Source: Acidobacteriota bacterium
Lineage (GTDB): Bacteria; Acidobacteriota; Terriglobia; Terriglobales; SCQP01
Assembly (NCBI GenBank): GCA_021789895.1
Contig: JAJYIU010000023.1
Location: forward strand, 1 to 64,000
Direction: 5' to 3'
Length of the DNA: 64,000 bases
Shown here: positions 47,353-57,503 of the stretch, piece after piece
Position numbering within the stretch: position 1 is the stretch's first letter
Layout of the letters: each line of letters opens with the position of its first letter
Notes under the pieces: generated by a model
Database searches by the model: none
What the model saw: only the letters and a program-made list of their open reading frames with translations
Told to the model about the DNA's origin: nothing
Translations under genes and position numbers: made by a program

Positions 47353-48999
47353 TTAGGGGCGGCCATCGAAACCGGCTTCGAGCAAGGTGCAGTCGTCGCG
47401 CATGGGAGTCGAACCACGGAAGGCATGCACGCGGGCCAGCAACTCCTCGAGCGATCTGCAAGCGGCCAGAGCCTGTTCCAACCGTTCTTCGCCGAAGAAC
47501 TCGGCGTCGGCATTTTCCATCTCGGTTACGCCATCGGAGACCAGCAGCAGGCGGTCGCCAGGGGCAAGTTGCCGGGAATGAGCCTGATATTGGGTTTCGG
47601 CAAACAGGCCGAGGGGGAGGCCGCCTTCGCGGCAGCGTTCGATCTGGCCGGAAGCGCGGGCCAGCAAAGGCGGCACGTGTCCGCAATTGACGATTTCCAG
47701 CAGGCCCTCGGTCGAGAGGCTGGCGAGGATGCCGGTGGCATATTTTTCACCGCTCGTGCGCTGGCAAAGATACTGATTGGCGGTCGCGGCCACGGCGGGC
47801 AGGGAGGCGCCGGAGAGGATTTGGGCATAGAGCAGTCCCTGCAAGCTCGCGGCCAGAATGGCGGCGGAGATGCCCTTGCCGGCGACATCGATCAACGTCA
47901 AAAAAATCTGCGAGCCGCGGGCGAGGCAATCGAAGAAATCGCCGCCAACCTGCTGGCAAGCTTGGCTGGTGCCGCACAGTTGGATGCCGGGCAAGGAGGG
48001 CAAATCCAGCGGCAGCAGCCGGCTCTGGATTTCAGCGGCAATGGCCAGTTCCTGCTGCAGGCGGCGGGCCTCGCGTTCGGCACGCGCCAGGCGGGCATTT
48101 TCCACCAGGTTAGCGGCCTCGCCGGCAATGGCGTGCAGCAGATCGGAGTTGAGCGCGGAAAGGTCGCGGGCGGCGGCATGACTGTCGAGATAGAGTACGC
48201 CGAGCGCCGATTCCGGGCGGACGATCTGGCTTTGCAATACCTCCTCGCGCACTTGTCGCGGGCGCAGCGGGAAGCAGAGCACCATGCGGAGGTGCTGATC
48301 GAGAATGCTCTGGCGGAGGCGGGCGGAAGCGACGACGCGGGTGTCGCTAAAGACAAACTCGGTAGCCGAGGCAAGCGCGTCATGAATGGTGGAGCGGGAA
48401 ATGGAGGCGTCGTCGGGAAGAGGCTCACCAGCCTGATTGCGCGCCGCCGCCAGGCGCAACTCCCCGGCATGCTGCAAAAAGACATACCCGCGCTCGGCGC
48501 CGGTCAACCGCAGGGTGGTCTCGATCAAGCTGACCAACACGTCTTCCAGGGCGCCGGGCGAGTCGAGCTTGCGCGACAGTTCGAGAAAGAGGCTGAGTTT
48601 TTCGAGATCGGCGGTACTGGTGACCGGGTCCACGACCGAGAGTTGCTGGAGGAAGTCGCGGGCGACGCCGGCCAGAGGGGAGAAGACCAGGCGAGGGCCA
48701 TCGGGGGCGCCCAGCGCGATCTCATCTCCCGGTTTCAGCAGCACGGAATGAATGCGTACGCTATTGACCCAGGTGCCGTGGCGGCTATTGAGGTCGCACA
48801 ATTCATAGCCTTCGCCCCTGGGCCGGATCTCGGCATGATCGCGCGAGATACGCTGATCGAGGATAACCAGATCCTTGCCGCCGCGGCGTCCAATGCTGAA
48901 ACCACCAGGCGGCAGCAAGAATTCGCGCCGCTCCTCGCCCTGATGATAGAACAGACGCGGCGGCTCAACCGCTAATCGAGAAGGTGCGAACCCCGACAT
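47353..48999 (-). CDS. FHA-GAF-PP2C (SpoIIE/RsbU-type) protein phosphatase
   Basis: A 548-aa signalling phosphatase. An N-terminal FHA domain (~20-110; FSIGRRGGKDLVILDQRISRDHAEI with the phosphothreonine-binding GRR, SRDH and NSRHGTWVN residues) is followed by a GAF domain (~150-310; LRLTGAERGYVFLQ) and a PP2C/SpoIIE domain (~340-548) with the metal Asp residues in VGGDFFDC and IDVAGKGI and the late DRLLLVSDGVTE. It would bind phospho-Thr proteins through FHA and dephosphorylate a target. It is divergent from a Ser/Thr kinase gene, a natural functional opposite. Confidence 0.92.
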   Translation of the reverse strand: MSGFAPSRLAVEPPRLFYHQGEERREFLLPPGGFSIGRRGGKDLVILDQRISRDHAEIRPRGEGYELCDLNSRHGTWVNSVRIHSVLLKPGDEIALGAPDGPRLVFSPLAGVARDFLQQLSVVDPVTSTADLEKLSLFLELSRKLDSPGALEDVLVSLIETTLRLTGAERGYVFLQHAGELRLAAARNQAGEPLPDDASISRSTIHDALASATEFVFSDTRVVASARLRQSILDQHLRMVLCFPLRPRQVREEVLQSQIVRPESALGVLYLDSHAAARDLSALNSDLLHAIAGEAANLVENARLARAEREARRLQQELAIAAEIQSRLLPLDLPSLPGIQLCGTSQACQQVGGDFFDCLARGSQIFLTLIDVAGKGISAAILAASLQGLLYAQILSGASLPAVAATANQYLCQRTSGEKYATGILASLSTEGLLEIVNCGHVPPLLARASGQIERCREGGLPLGLFAETQYQAHSRQLAPGDRLLLVSDGVTEMENADAEFFGEERLEQALAACRSLEELLARVHAFRGSTPMRDDCTLLEAGFDGRP

Positions 49000-49167
49000 G
49001 AGGAGACTCGATGCGGGCAGGCGTCCGCTCACAGGCTACGCCGTGAGTAGAGGGTATGGCAAGCCGCAGGTCTCGCCGCCTTCGTGCAAGGGATTTCATT
49101 GCAACGTCTGCGTATACGAAAGTAGAGTTGAATTCGGCTTAGGCGGAGAATATATTCCGGTATATAT

Positions 49168-51852
49168 ATGGATCCTCCAAGGGCGCCGGTAACGATATCC
49201 CATTACCGCATACTTGAGCGATTGGGCGGCGGCGGCATGGGTGTCGTCTATAAAGCCGAAGACCTGCGGCTGAAGCGGCAAGTGGCGCTGAAGTTTCTGC
49301 CGGAAGAATTGGCGAACGATCGCCAGGCGCTGGAGCGTTTCCAGCGCGAAGCCCAGACCGCCTCGGCGCTTAACCATCCGAACATCTGCACGATTTTCGA
49401 TATTGGCGAGGAGGGGGGTAAGCGCTTCATCGCGATGGAGTTGCTCGAGGGGCGCACATTGAAATGTGAAATCCAAGGCAGAGCGCTGGAGCCCGAGCGG
49501 CTGCTGGATTTAGCCATACAGATTAGCGATGGGCTGGCGGTAGCGCACAGCCAGGGCATCGTGCACCGCGATATCAAGCCCTCCAATATTTTTGTAAGCG
49601 GGCAGCAGGTTAAAATTTTGGATTTTGGACTCGCCAAAGCCAAGCTGGCCATGGCCGGGAGCGCGGCGGCCGGACTTTCGTTCCCCACCGCCAGCCTGGA
49701 ATCGGAGCAACTGACCAGCCCGGGCGCGGTGATCGGCACCGTGGCTTATATGAGCCCGGAGCAAGCGCACGGCAATTCGCTGGATGCACGCAGCGATATA
49801 TTCAGTTTTGGGCTGGTGCTCTATGAGATGGCGACCGGGCGCATGGCATTTGCGGTGGGCTCGATCGCCGCCACCTTCGACTTCATCTTGAATCGCGCGC
49901 CGGCTTCGGCCTCAGCGCTCAACCCGCAACTGCCGGCGAAACTGGTGGCCATCATCGAGAAAGCGATCGAGAAGGATCGCGAATTGCGTTATCAAAGCGT
50001 GGCGGAGCTGAGAGCGGATTTGAAACGGCTGCGGCGCGACTTGCGCGACGGCAGCGCAGCCGCCACACCGGCGCTGGCGGCCGCCGCGCCCGGGGTGAAG
50101 GGGGCGCCACCAGCGGCCCGGCAGCGATGGTTGAACTGGGCCACAGGTCTGCTGGCCGGAGCTTTGCTGACGGGCGTGGCGAGTTGGTGGCTGTATCGAC
50201 CAGCGCCAATGCCGGCTATGCATTTTCGCGTGATCACCAACTTTGCCGGAGCGCAGGAATTTCCCGCGCTCTCACCCGATGGACGCTCCATCGCCTTTGT
50301 CGCCAATCGCGACGGCGCCTATAACGTTTATGTGGGCGTGATCGGCGGCGGCAACCTCGTCGAGATCACACATGATGCCCAGCTCAAATCACGGCCGGCC
50401 TGGACCCCGGATGGGGAGTCGATCGCCTACGGCCGCCTGAATGCTTCCGGTCTCTGGGACATCTGGAAAGTGCCGGCGTTAGGGGGGACACCGCGCCGCC
50501 TGGTACAGAATGCCGACGATCCCGCCTGGTCGCCGCATGGACAGCGGTTGGCCTATGTTCGAGCTTCCGACGGCTCCCTCTGGATCGCCAGCGCCACCGG
50601 CGAAGATGCGCGCCAAGTGCTGGCCAATACGTCCATATTGAAATTCATCCAGGGGCCGCGCTTCTCGCCCGATGGGAAAAAATTGGCCTTTATCCTGCAC
50701 GATAGCGGTCCTTATTCCGCGCTCAATGTGCTCGATTTAGCTACGGGCAAATTGAAGAGTTTGACCCATCAATCGCTGGCGCTCTGGCCCGCCTGGTCAC
50801 CCGATGGCCGGACCATTTACTTCGCTTCCAGCCGCAGCGGCGCGATGAACATCTGGAAAATCGGCGCGCAGGGGGGGCGGCCCATTCAAATTACTGCCGG
50901 ACAGGGCGACGATTCCGAGTTGGACGTTTCGGCTGACGGTAAAAAAATCGTGTTTTCAACCTTTCGCGAAAACATCAATATCGCGCAGATCGATCTGGTC
51001 AAGCACGCGAAAACGGAGACGAGACTGCTCACGAACGATCCGGTGCGCGACCAATTGGCGCCGGCTTATTCACCCGGCGGGCGCCGGCTTGCCTATTTCA
51101 CCAATCTCAAGGGCGTAGAGCTGGAAAGTATCTGGGACGCCAATGCCGACGGCTCCCTGCCGGTGCCGCTGGTGCAGGATCAAGCTGCCGACGTTCTTCC
51201 GCAGTGGACGCCGGATGGAAAAAATTTGATCTACACCGCCAATCCCTTCTCGAAGCTAGGGGCCATCGCCAGCGTTCCCGTTTCCGGAGGCGCGCCGCAG
51301 CTGTTATTACAACACACGCCGATGTGGGCAAACGTGGACATCGGGCGCGACGGGCGGATTTTGTTTGCAGATCTGTCGGGCCAGCTGTATGCGTTCGATC
51401 CGCGCACACGCCAAGCACGCTCCTTCGGTGTGATTCCGGGAGCAGAGCACTGGACCTCTTTCCTGTGGTCGCCGGACGAGCGCTCGGTCGCCTTTATCCG
51501 GGAATCAGAATACGACGGCGATCCGCGCGCCGGGGTGTGGGTGGAGACGCCGCCCGCGGCGCCCCGCCAGATCCTACAAACCTGGGTGGTTTGGATCACG
51601 CATGGGCCTGGAGCAACGATCTATGCGCTGGCAGGGCGGCCCAACTTAATTGCCCGGATATGGAAGCTTGCCTGGGCGGGTGGCCCCTCCAGAAAACTGC
51701 CGCTAACTCTACCCATGGTGAATTCCTATTACATGCAGATCGGGGAGAATTCCCAAAATTTTTTTAGCGTCTCGCCTCGGGGCAACACGCTGGCCTTCAA
51801 TATGGAGTCTGTGTACAGCGCCAACATCGGCATGATCGAGATGAAGCGATGA
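49168..51852 (+). CDS. Membrane Ser/Thr kinase with PD40/TolB-like propeller
   Basis: An 894-aa transmembrane protein. Residues ~13-280 are a Hanks-type kinase (GGGGMGVVYKA, ATP Lys in VALKFLPE, HRDIKPSN, DFGLAK, GTVAYMSPEQ). A single helix follows (WATGLLAGALLTGVASWWLY, ~325-345), and the outer part is a six-bladed PD40 propeller with repeats such as FPALSPDGRSIAFVANRDG and PAWSPDGRTIYFASSRSG. The propeller probably senses a ligand outside the membrane. The start is the ATG at 49168; no ribosome site is seen at a normal distance, and the preceding AT-rich tatatatatg may mean a leaderless or very short leader. Confidence 0.93.
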   Translation: MDPPRAPVTISHYRILERLGGGGMGVVYKAEDLRLKRQVALKFLPEELANDRQALERFQREAQTASALNHPNICTIFDIGEEGGKRFIAMELLEGRTLKCEIQGRALEPERLLDLAIQISDGLAVAHSQGIVHRDIKPSNIFVSGQQVKILDFGLAKAKLAMAGSAAAGLSFPTASLESEQLTSPGAVIGTVAYMSPEQAHGNSLDARSDIFSFGLVLYEMATGRMAFAVGSIAATFDFILNRAPASASALNPQLPAKLVAIIEKAIEKDRELRYQSVAELRADLKRLRRDLRDGSAAATPALAAAAPGVKGAPPAARQRWLNWATGLLAGALLTGVASWWLYRPAPMPAMHFRVITNFAGAQEFPALSPDGRSIAFVANRDGAYNVYVGVIGGGNLVEITHDAQLKSRPAWTPDGESIAYGRLNASGLWDIWKVPALGGTPRRLVQNADDPAWSPHGQRLAYVRASDGSLWIASATGEDARQVLANTSILKFIQGPRFSPDGKKLAFILHDSGPYSALNVLDLATGKLKSLTHQSLALWPAWSPDGRTIYFASSRSGAMNIWKIGAQGGRPIQITAGQGDDSELDVSADGKKIVFSTFRENINIAQIDLVKHAKTETRLLTNDPVRDQLAPAYSPGGRRLAYFTNLKGVELESIWDANADGSLPVPLVQDQAADVLPQWTPDGKNLIYTANPFSKLGAIASVPVSGGAPQLLLQHTPMWANVDIGRDGRILFADLSGQLYAFDPRTRQARSFGVIPGAEHWTSFLWSPDERSVAFIRESEYDGDPRAGVWVETPPAAPRQILQTWVVWITHGPGATIYALAGRPNLIARIWKLAWAGGPSRKLPLTLPMVNSYYMQIGENSQNFFSVSPRGNTLAFNMESVYSANIGMIEMKR

Positions 51853-51865
51853 CACCGCCGGCGGG

Positions 51866-52138
51866 TTGAGCGAGGTGATGCGCGCCGGCCAGAACGGACA
51901 CGGCAAGCTCTACGGCGAGCCACTCACAATGCCCAGACAATGGTTCATGCGCGCCTGCAGCAAGGCCGCCGTTTCCAATTACACCTGGCACTCGAATCGG
52001 CACACTACGGCCTCGCGACTGGTGCAGGCTGGTGTACCCTTGAAGGTGGTGCAAGAAATCATGGGACACCGGACCATCCAGACCACGCTGCTGCGTTGCG
52101 CCCACCTGGCTCCGGGCAGGCGTTGGATGCCGTTGTAA
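51866..52138 (+). pseudogene. Tyrosine recombinase C-terminal remnant
   Basis: About 90 codons matching only the C-terminal end of phage-type integrases. The HxxR box (WHSNRHTTAS) and the following helix (LVQAGVPLKVVQEIMGHRTI) are intact, but the catalytic Tyr is replaced by Cys in TLLRCAHLAPG, and the N-terminal domain and first Arg box are missing. The frame starts at a TTG 13 bp after the kinase gene. It lies 40 bp from tRNA-Leu, a usual target for such integrases, so it is probably the debris of an old element. Confidence 0.8.
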
Positions 52139-52178
52139 AAAGTGCAGGTTGCTGTAAATTAAAGGCTTATATATGATT

Positions 52179-52266
52179 GCTGGAGTGGCGGAATTGGCAG
52201 ACGCAGCAGACTCAAAATCTGCCGGGGCTTAGCCTCGTGGGGGTTCAACTCCCCCCTCCAGCACCA
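52179..52266 (+). tRNA. tRNA-Leu (anticodon CAA)
   Basis: An 88-nt type II tRNA. Acceptor stem GCTGGAG pairs with CTCCAGC, followed by ACCA encoded in the gene. The D-arm is TGGCGGAATTGGCAGACGC, the anticodon arm GCAGA-CTCAAAA-TCTGC gives anticodon CAA, then a variable arm (cggggcttagcctcg) and T-arm GGGGGTTCAACTCCCCC. The long variable arm and the CAA anticodon identify leucine. Confidence 0.97.
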
Positions 52267-52324
52267 TCCATTTAAATCGCCGCGCCGTCGTTTCTACCGC
52301 TGCCGCCCGGCATCCAATCTGCTC

Positions 52325-53074
52325 ATGATGGCCCAAGCGGCCCTGCCCGCGGCCGTGCGCGTCGGCTGCTCCGGCTTTGTTTATAAACACTGGCGCGGCG
52401 GCGTCTTTTACCCGGATAAATGGCCGGCCCGGCGCGAACTCGAATATTACGCCGCGCAATTCGATACGGTCGAGTTGAACAACCCCTTCTACCATCTGCC
52501 ACCGCGCTCGACTTTTGAAAAGTGGGCGGCCGGCACCCCTGACGGCTTCCTTTTCGCGGTCAAGGCCAGCCGGTTCATCACTCATCTCAAGCGCCTGCGC
52601 GATGCCGGCCCGGCGCTCGAAACCTTTCTCGAAAACGCGCGCGGCCTGGGACGCAAACTCGGCCCCATCCTATTTCAATTTCCCGCCCGCTGGGAACTGC
52701 ACCTGGAGCGTTTGGAAGAGTTCCTGCCGCTGCTGCCCGCGCGGCTCAGCTTCGCTTTTGAGTTTCGGCACGCGAGCTGGTTTCAGCCGCCGGTGTATCG
52801 CGCCCTGGAACGCGCCGGCGCCGGGCTCTGCCTGCCAGTCAGCCCTGCCCTTCCCGAGCCGCCGCAGGCCGCCACCAGTCCCCTGGTCTATCTGCGCATG
52901 CATGCCGGGCGCGGCCGAGATGGCAACTTCGAGCCCGGCGAGCTCCGCCTCTGGTCACGCCGCCTGCGTGAACTGCTCAGCCCTTCCAGCCGCGGCTTTG
53001 TATATTTCAATAACGATTGGCAGGGCTTCGCCCCGAAGAATGCCCACCGGTTTCGCGAACTGCTCTCCGCCTGA
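52325..53074 (+). CDS. DUF72 family protein
   Basis: A 249-aa TIM-barrel-like protein of the DUF72 family (YecE-like), whose biochemical role is not established. Visible family features are the opening RVGCSGFVYKHWRGGVFYP, FDTVELNNPFYHLP, FAVKASRFITHLKRL, LGPILFQFPARW, FEFRHASWF and the closing YFNNDWQGFAPKNAHRF. Length is normal. It starts 58 bp after the tRNA gene and ends 56 bp before the DUF4337 gene on the same strand. Confidence 0.9.
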   Translation: MMAQAALPAAVRVGCSGFVYKHWRGGVFYPDKWPARRELEYYAAQFDTVELNNPFYHLPPRSTFEKWAAGTPDGFLFAVKASRFITHLKRLRDAGPALETFLENARGLGRKLGPILFQFPARWELHLERLEEFLPLLPARLSFAFEFRHASWFQPPVYRALERAGAGLCLPVSPALPEPPQAATSPLVYLRMHAGRGRDGNFEPGELRLWSRRLRELLSPSSRGFVYFNNDWQGFAPKNAHRFRELLSA

Positions 53075-53130
53075 TCTCATACATTCCGGCGCTGCCTGTA
53101 TACTGCTTTTTCACCCGGGGGATCTGCCGC

Positions 53131-53652
53131 ATGGAACCGCAAGAAATACACGAATTGGCCGAAAAGGCCGCGCGCCGGAAAGAAAAAGGCATCGGCCTGA
53201 CCACCGCCATTCTGGCCGTTCTGCTGGCCGTAGTCACCATGATGGCGCACCGCAGCCATACCGAAGAAGTCGTGTTGCAAACCCGGGCCGCCGACCAATG
53301 GAGTTATTACCAGGCTAAAAACATCCGCCGCCATATGTATGCCGCCGACAAGCAACTGGCGCAGGCTTTGGGCGCCGGCGGCGGCGCCGCCGCCGCCGGT
53401 TTTCAACGGCTCTATGCCCACGAGATGAAAAAGCTTCCCGCCGTGATGAAAGATGCCCAGCGCCTCGAAGCCGAAGCGTTGGCCATTTCTTACCGCGCCG
53501 ATTTTTACGACGTCGCCGAAATCTTCTTTGAGCTTGCAGTCGTCCTCTGCTCGATCGCCCTGCTCGCCGAGCAGTTGGTTTACTGGCGGTTTTCCATGCT
53601 CAGCGGCGTCCTCGGCATTGGGATAGCGGTCATTGGCCTGCTGCGCCATTGA
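53131..53652 (+). CDS. DUF4337-type membrane protein
   Basis: A 173-aa membrane protein of unknown function. The N-terminal helix (LTTAILAVLLAVVTMMA) is followed by the family-like stretch AADQWSYYQAKNIRRHMY, a helical central part containing a Gly/Ala insertion, and two closing helices (IFFELAVVLCSIALLAEQLVYW; MLSGVLGIGIAVIGLL). I start at the ATG at 53131 (MEPQEIHELAEKAARRKEKG); the frame is open upstream through the end of the DUF72 gene. No functional link to its neighbours is visible. Confidence 0.82.
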   Translation: MEPQEIHELAEKAARRKEKGIGLTTAILAVLLAVVTMMAHRSHTEEVVLQTRAADQWSYYQAKNIRRHMYAADKQLAQALGAGGGAAAAGFQRLYAHEMKKLPAVMKDAQRLEAEALAISYRADFYDVAEIFFELAVVLCSIALLAEQLVYWRFSMLSGVLGIGIAVIGLLRH

Positions 53653-53735
53653 TGCGCCAGGCGGCGGCTTTAAAAATTTCCTTCGCCGGCAACTTTTTCG
53701 CTAAACTCCAGCTTCTCTTAATCTTGACCTTTTTG

Positions 53736-53755
53736 TACAGTTTTGCGAAACTGTA
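53736..53755. promoter_or_regulatory. Perfect palindrome upstream of sufB (candidate operator)
   Basis: Arms tacagttt (53736-53743) and aaactgta (53748-53755) around tgcg, 113 bp before the sufB start in a 215-bp gap. A TTGACC that could be a -35 box sits 6 bp upstream (53724-53729). The likely regulator is the Rrf2-type protein encoded at the end of the same operon. Confidence 0.6.
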
Positions 53756-53867
53756 ATGGAAGTTTCGGCTAAGGGCTTTATTTCCATACATCAGGGATGG
53801 CTGAGCGCGCCGGCGGTCCGGCATTGCGCATAGCAAGCCTGATGAGGGGACTGTTGGGGGCTAAACG

Positions 53868-55316
<1,449 letters not shown>

Positions 55317-55336
55317 CAGCCGGAAACTCAAGGGAC

Positions 55337-56101
55337 ATGGATCCATTCATGCTGGAAATTCGCAATCTGCATGCCCGCGCGGGAGAGCACGAAATCCTGC
55401 GCGGCATCGATTTGACGCTCAAGCCGGGGGAAGTGCACGCCATCATGGGCCCGAACGGGTCGGGCAAGAGCACGCTGGCGCAGGTGCTGGCGGGGCGGGA
55501 AACCTACGCCGTCACCGCGGGCGAGGCGCGCTATCTCGGCCGCGACCTGCTGGAAATGAAGCCCGAGGAACGCTCGCGCGAAGGCCTGTTTCTCGCCTTC
55601 CAGTACCCGGTGGAGATTCCCGGCGTCAGCAACATGTATTTCCTGCGCGCGGCGTTGAATGCGGCGCGCAAGCAGCAAGGGCTGGAGGAGCTCGACGCGG
55701 CCGATTTTCTGGCGCGCGTGCGCGACAAAATCCGCCTGCTGGGGATGGAAGAATCGCTGCTGCAGCGCTCGGTCAACGAGGGCTTTTCCGGCGGCGAGAA
55801 GAAGCGCAATGAGATCTTCCAGATGGCGGTGCTGGAGCCGAAGCTGGCGGTGCTCGACGAAACCGACTCCGGGCTCGACATTGACGCGCTCAAAGTCGTC
55901 GCCCAGGGCGTCAACGCCCTGCGCGACCCGGAACGCGGCATCCTGCTGGTCACTCATTACCAGCGGCTGCTGAACTACATCGTTCCCGACTACGTGCACG
56001 TGCTCTCGAACGGGCGCATCGTGCGCTCGGGCGGCAAGGAACTGGCGCTGGAACTCGAAGAGAAGGGTTACGGCTGGCTGGAAACGGCGGCGGTGGCCTA
56101 A
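55337..56101 (+). CDS. sufC: Fe-S cluster assembly ATPase SufC
   Basis: ABC-type ATPase (254 aa) that drives conformational change in SufBCD. Walker A GPNGSGKST, Q-loop FLAFQYPVEIPGV, signature FSGGEKKRNE, Walker B LAVLDETDSGLDID and the H-loop LLVTHYQRLL are all present; the signature with KKR and the FQYP Q-loop are specific for SufC. The ATG at 55337 lies 20 bp after the sufB stop and is preceded by AGGGA. The frame is open upstream in sufB, but that extension is out of register with SufB and not coding. Confidence 0.96.
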   Translation: MDPFMLEIRNLHARAGEHEILRGIDLTLKPGEVHAIMGPNGSGKSTLAQVLAGRETYAVTAGEARYLGRDLLEMKPEERSREGLFLAFQYPVEIPGVSNMYFLRAALNAARKQQGLEELDAADFLARVRDKIRLLGMEESLLQRSVNEGFSGGEKKRNEIFQMAVLEPKLAVLDETDSGLDIDALKVVAQGVNALRDPERGILLVTHYQRLLNYIVPDYVHVLSNGRIVRSGGKELALELEEKGYGWLETAAVA

Positions 56102-56105
56102 GGCA

Positions 56106-57494
56106 ATGAGCACGGAAACCATCTCCCAACCCGCGCGGGCGGAGGAAATTCCCGCTGCGGCCGCGGCGCGCCGCTACCTGGAGCGCTTTGCCGCTCCGCG
56201 CGCCGGCGCGGCCGCGCCGGCCTGGCTGCGCGCCCGGCGCGAGCAGGCCATGGACCGCTTTGCCGCGCGCGGCTTCCCCAGCCAGCGGCAGGAAGGCTGG
56301 CGGCACACCAGCCTGGCGCCGATCGTGCAGACCGAGTTCAGCTTCGCCGAAGCCGCCGCCCCGCCGGCGCCGGCCCTGCTCCGGCAGCTCGAACGCCTGC
56401 CGCTGGCGGGGCTGGGCTGCCCCCGCGCCGTGCTGCTCAACGGCCGCTTCGCGCCGGAATGGTCGCGGCTGGAAGGGCTGCCCGCCGGCTTGCGCGTCAC
56501 CCCGCTGGCGCACGCCTGGCGCGAAGTTTCCGCCGCCGAGGCGCATTGGGCCCGCCTCGCCACCAGCGAGCGCCACGGCCTGATTGCCCTCAACACCGCT
56601 CTCGCCGAAGACGGCCTGCTAATCGAAGCCGCGCCCGACGCCGACCTGCGCGAGCCGCTGCTGGTGATTTACGCCTCCGCCGCCTCGCGCCCGCTGGCGC
56701 AGTTTCCGCGCGCCCTGGTGCTCGCCGGCCGCGGCGCGCGCCTGGCCTTGATCGAACTCTTCGTCACGCTCGACGGCGAAGGACACTTCACCGACGCCGC
56801 CACCGAAATCCGGCTGGATGAAAATGCCGAGGTGGATCACTACAAGATCGCCCACGAATCCCTGTCGGCCCTGCATTTCGGCGCGATCGAAGCCCGGCTC
56901 GAACGCGACGCCCGCTACCGCACCACCTCGGTGCTGCTCGGCGGCCGGCTGACTCGCAACGAGACCGGCGCCTGCCTGGCCGGCGCCGGCGCCGACTCCC
57001 GCCTGCTCGGCCTCTATGCCGCCGCCGGCCGCCAGCACATGGACAACTTCACCCGCCTCGACCACGCCCACCCCCACGGCTCCAGCCGCGAATATTACAA
57101 GGGCATTCTCGACGGCGAAAGCGCCGGGGTCTTCAGCGGGCGCATTATCGTACGCCCCGGAGCGCAGCGCACCGACGCGATCCAGAGCAACAAAAACCTG
57201 CTGCTTTCCGAATCCGCCAGCCTGCGCGCCGCCGAGCCGCAGTTGGAAATCTACGCCGATGACGTCCGCTGCACCCACGGCGCCACCGTCGGCCAGCTCG
57301 ACCCGGAAGCGCTGTTTTATCTGCGCACCCGGGGGCTGGAAGCCGACGCCGCCCGCCGCCTGCTGACCTACGCCTTCGCCAACGAAATCCTGACGCAGAT
57401 CGAAATTCCCCGCCTGCGCCAGGCGCTCGAAAACGAGCTGTTCGCGCGCTGGACGGGCACGGCCGCCGGCGCGCAGGCAAACGCTCCGGCCTGA
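56106..57494 (+). CDS. sufD: Fe-S cluster assembly protein SufD
   Basis: Partner of SufB in the SufBCD complex, needed for iron acquisition by the scaffold. The 462-aa product has an Ala/Arg-rich N-terminal helical part (GFPSQRQEGWRHTSLAPI), a right-handed beta-helix core and the conserved SufD tail: SSREYYKGILDGESAGVFSG, IQSNKNLLLSESA, EIYADDVRCTHGATVGQLD. It begins 4 bp after the sufC stop. The conserved Cys-His pair used in the SufB-SufD interface can be seen in VRCTHGAT. Confidence 0.95.
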   Translation: MSTETISQPARAEEIPAAAAARRYLERFAAPRAGAAAPAWLRARREQAMDRFAARGFPSQRQEGWRHTSLAPIVQTEFSFAEAAAPPAPALLRQLERLPLAGLGCPRAVLLNGRFAPEWSRLEGLPAGLRVTPLAHAWREVSAAEAHWARLATSERHGLIALNTALAEDGLLIEAAPDADLREPLLVIYASAASRPLAQFPRALVLAGRGARLALIELFVTLDGEGHFTDAATEIRLDENAEVDHYKIAHESLSALHFGAIEARLERDARYRTTSVLLGGRLTRNETGACLAGAGADSRLLGLYAAAGRQHMDNFTRLDHAHPHGSSREYYKGILDGESAGVFSGRIIVRPGAQRTDAIQSNKNLLLSESASLRAAEPQLEIYADDVRCTHGATVGQLDPEALFYLRTRGLEADAARRLLTYAFANEILTQIEIPRLRQALENELFARWTGTAAGAQANAPA

Positions 57495-57503
57495 ACCGCC
57501 GTC

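Noticed and set aside
49149-49167. AT-rich palindrome-like run before the PD40 kinase start as an operator
   Set aside because: The tata/tata symmetry is short and low-complexity; a chance AT run is as likely.
51866-52138. Active integrase or mobile island at tRNA-Leu
   Set aside because: Only the last ~90 codons remain, the catalytic Tyr is Cys, and I see no cargo genes or flanking repeats of the tRNA end.
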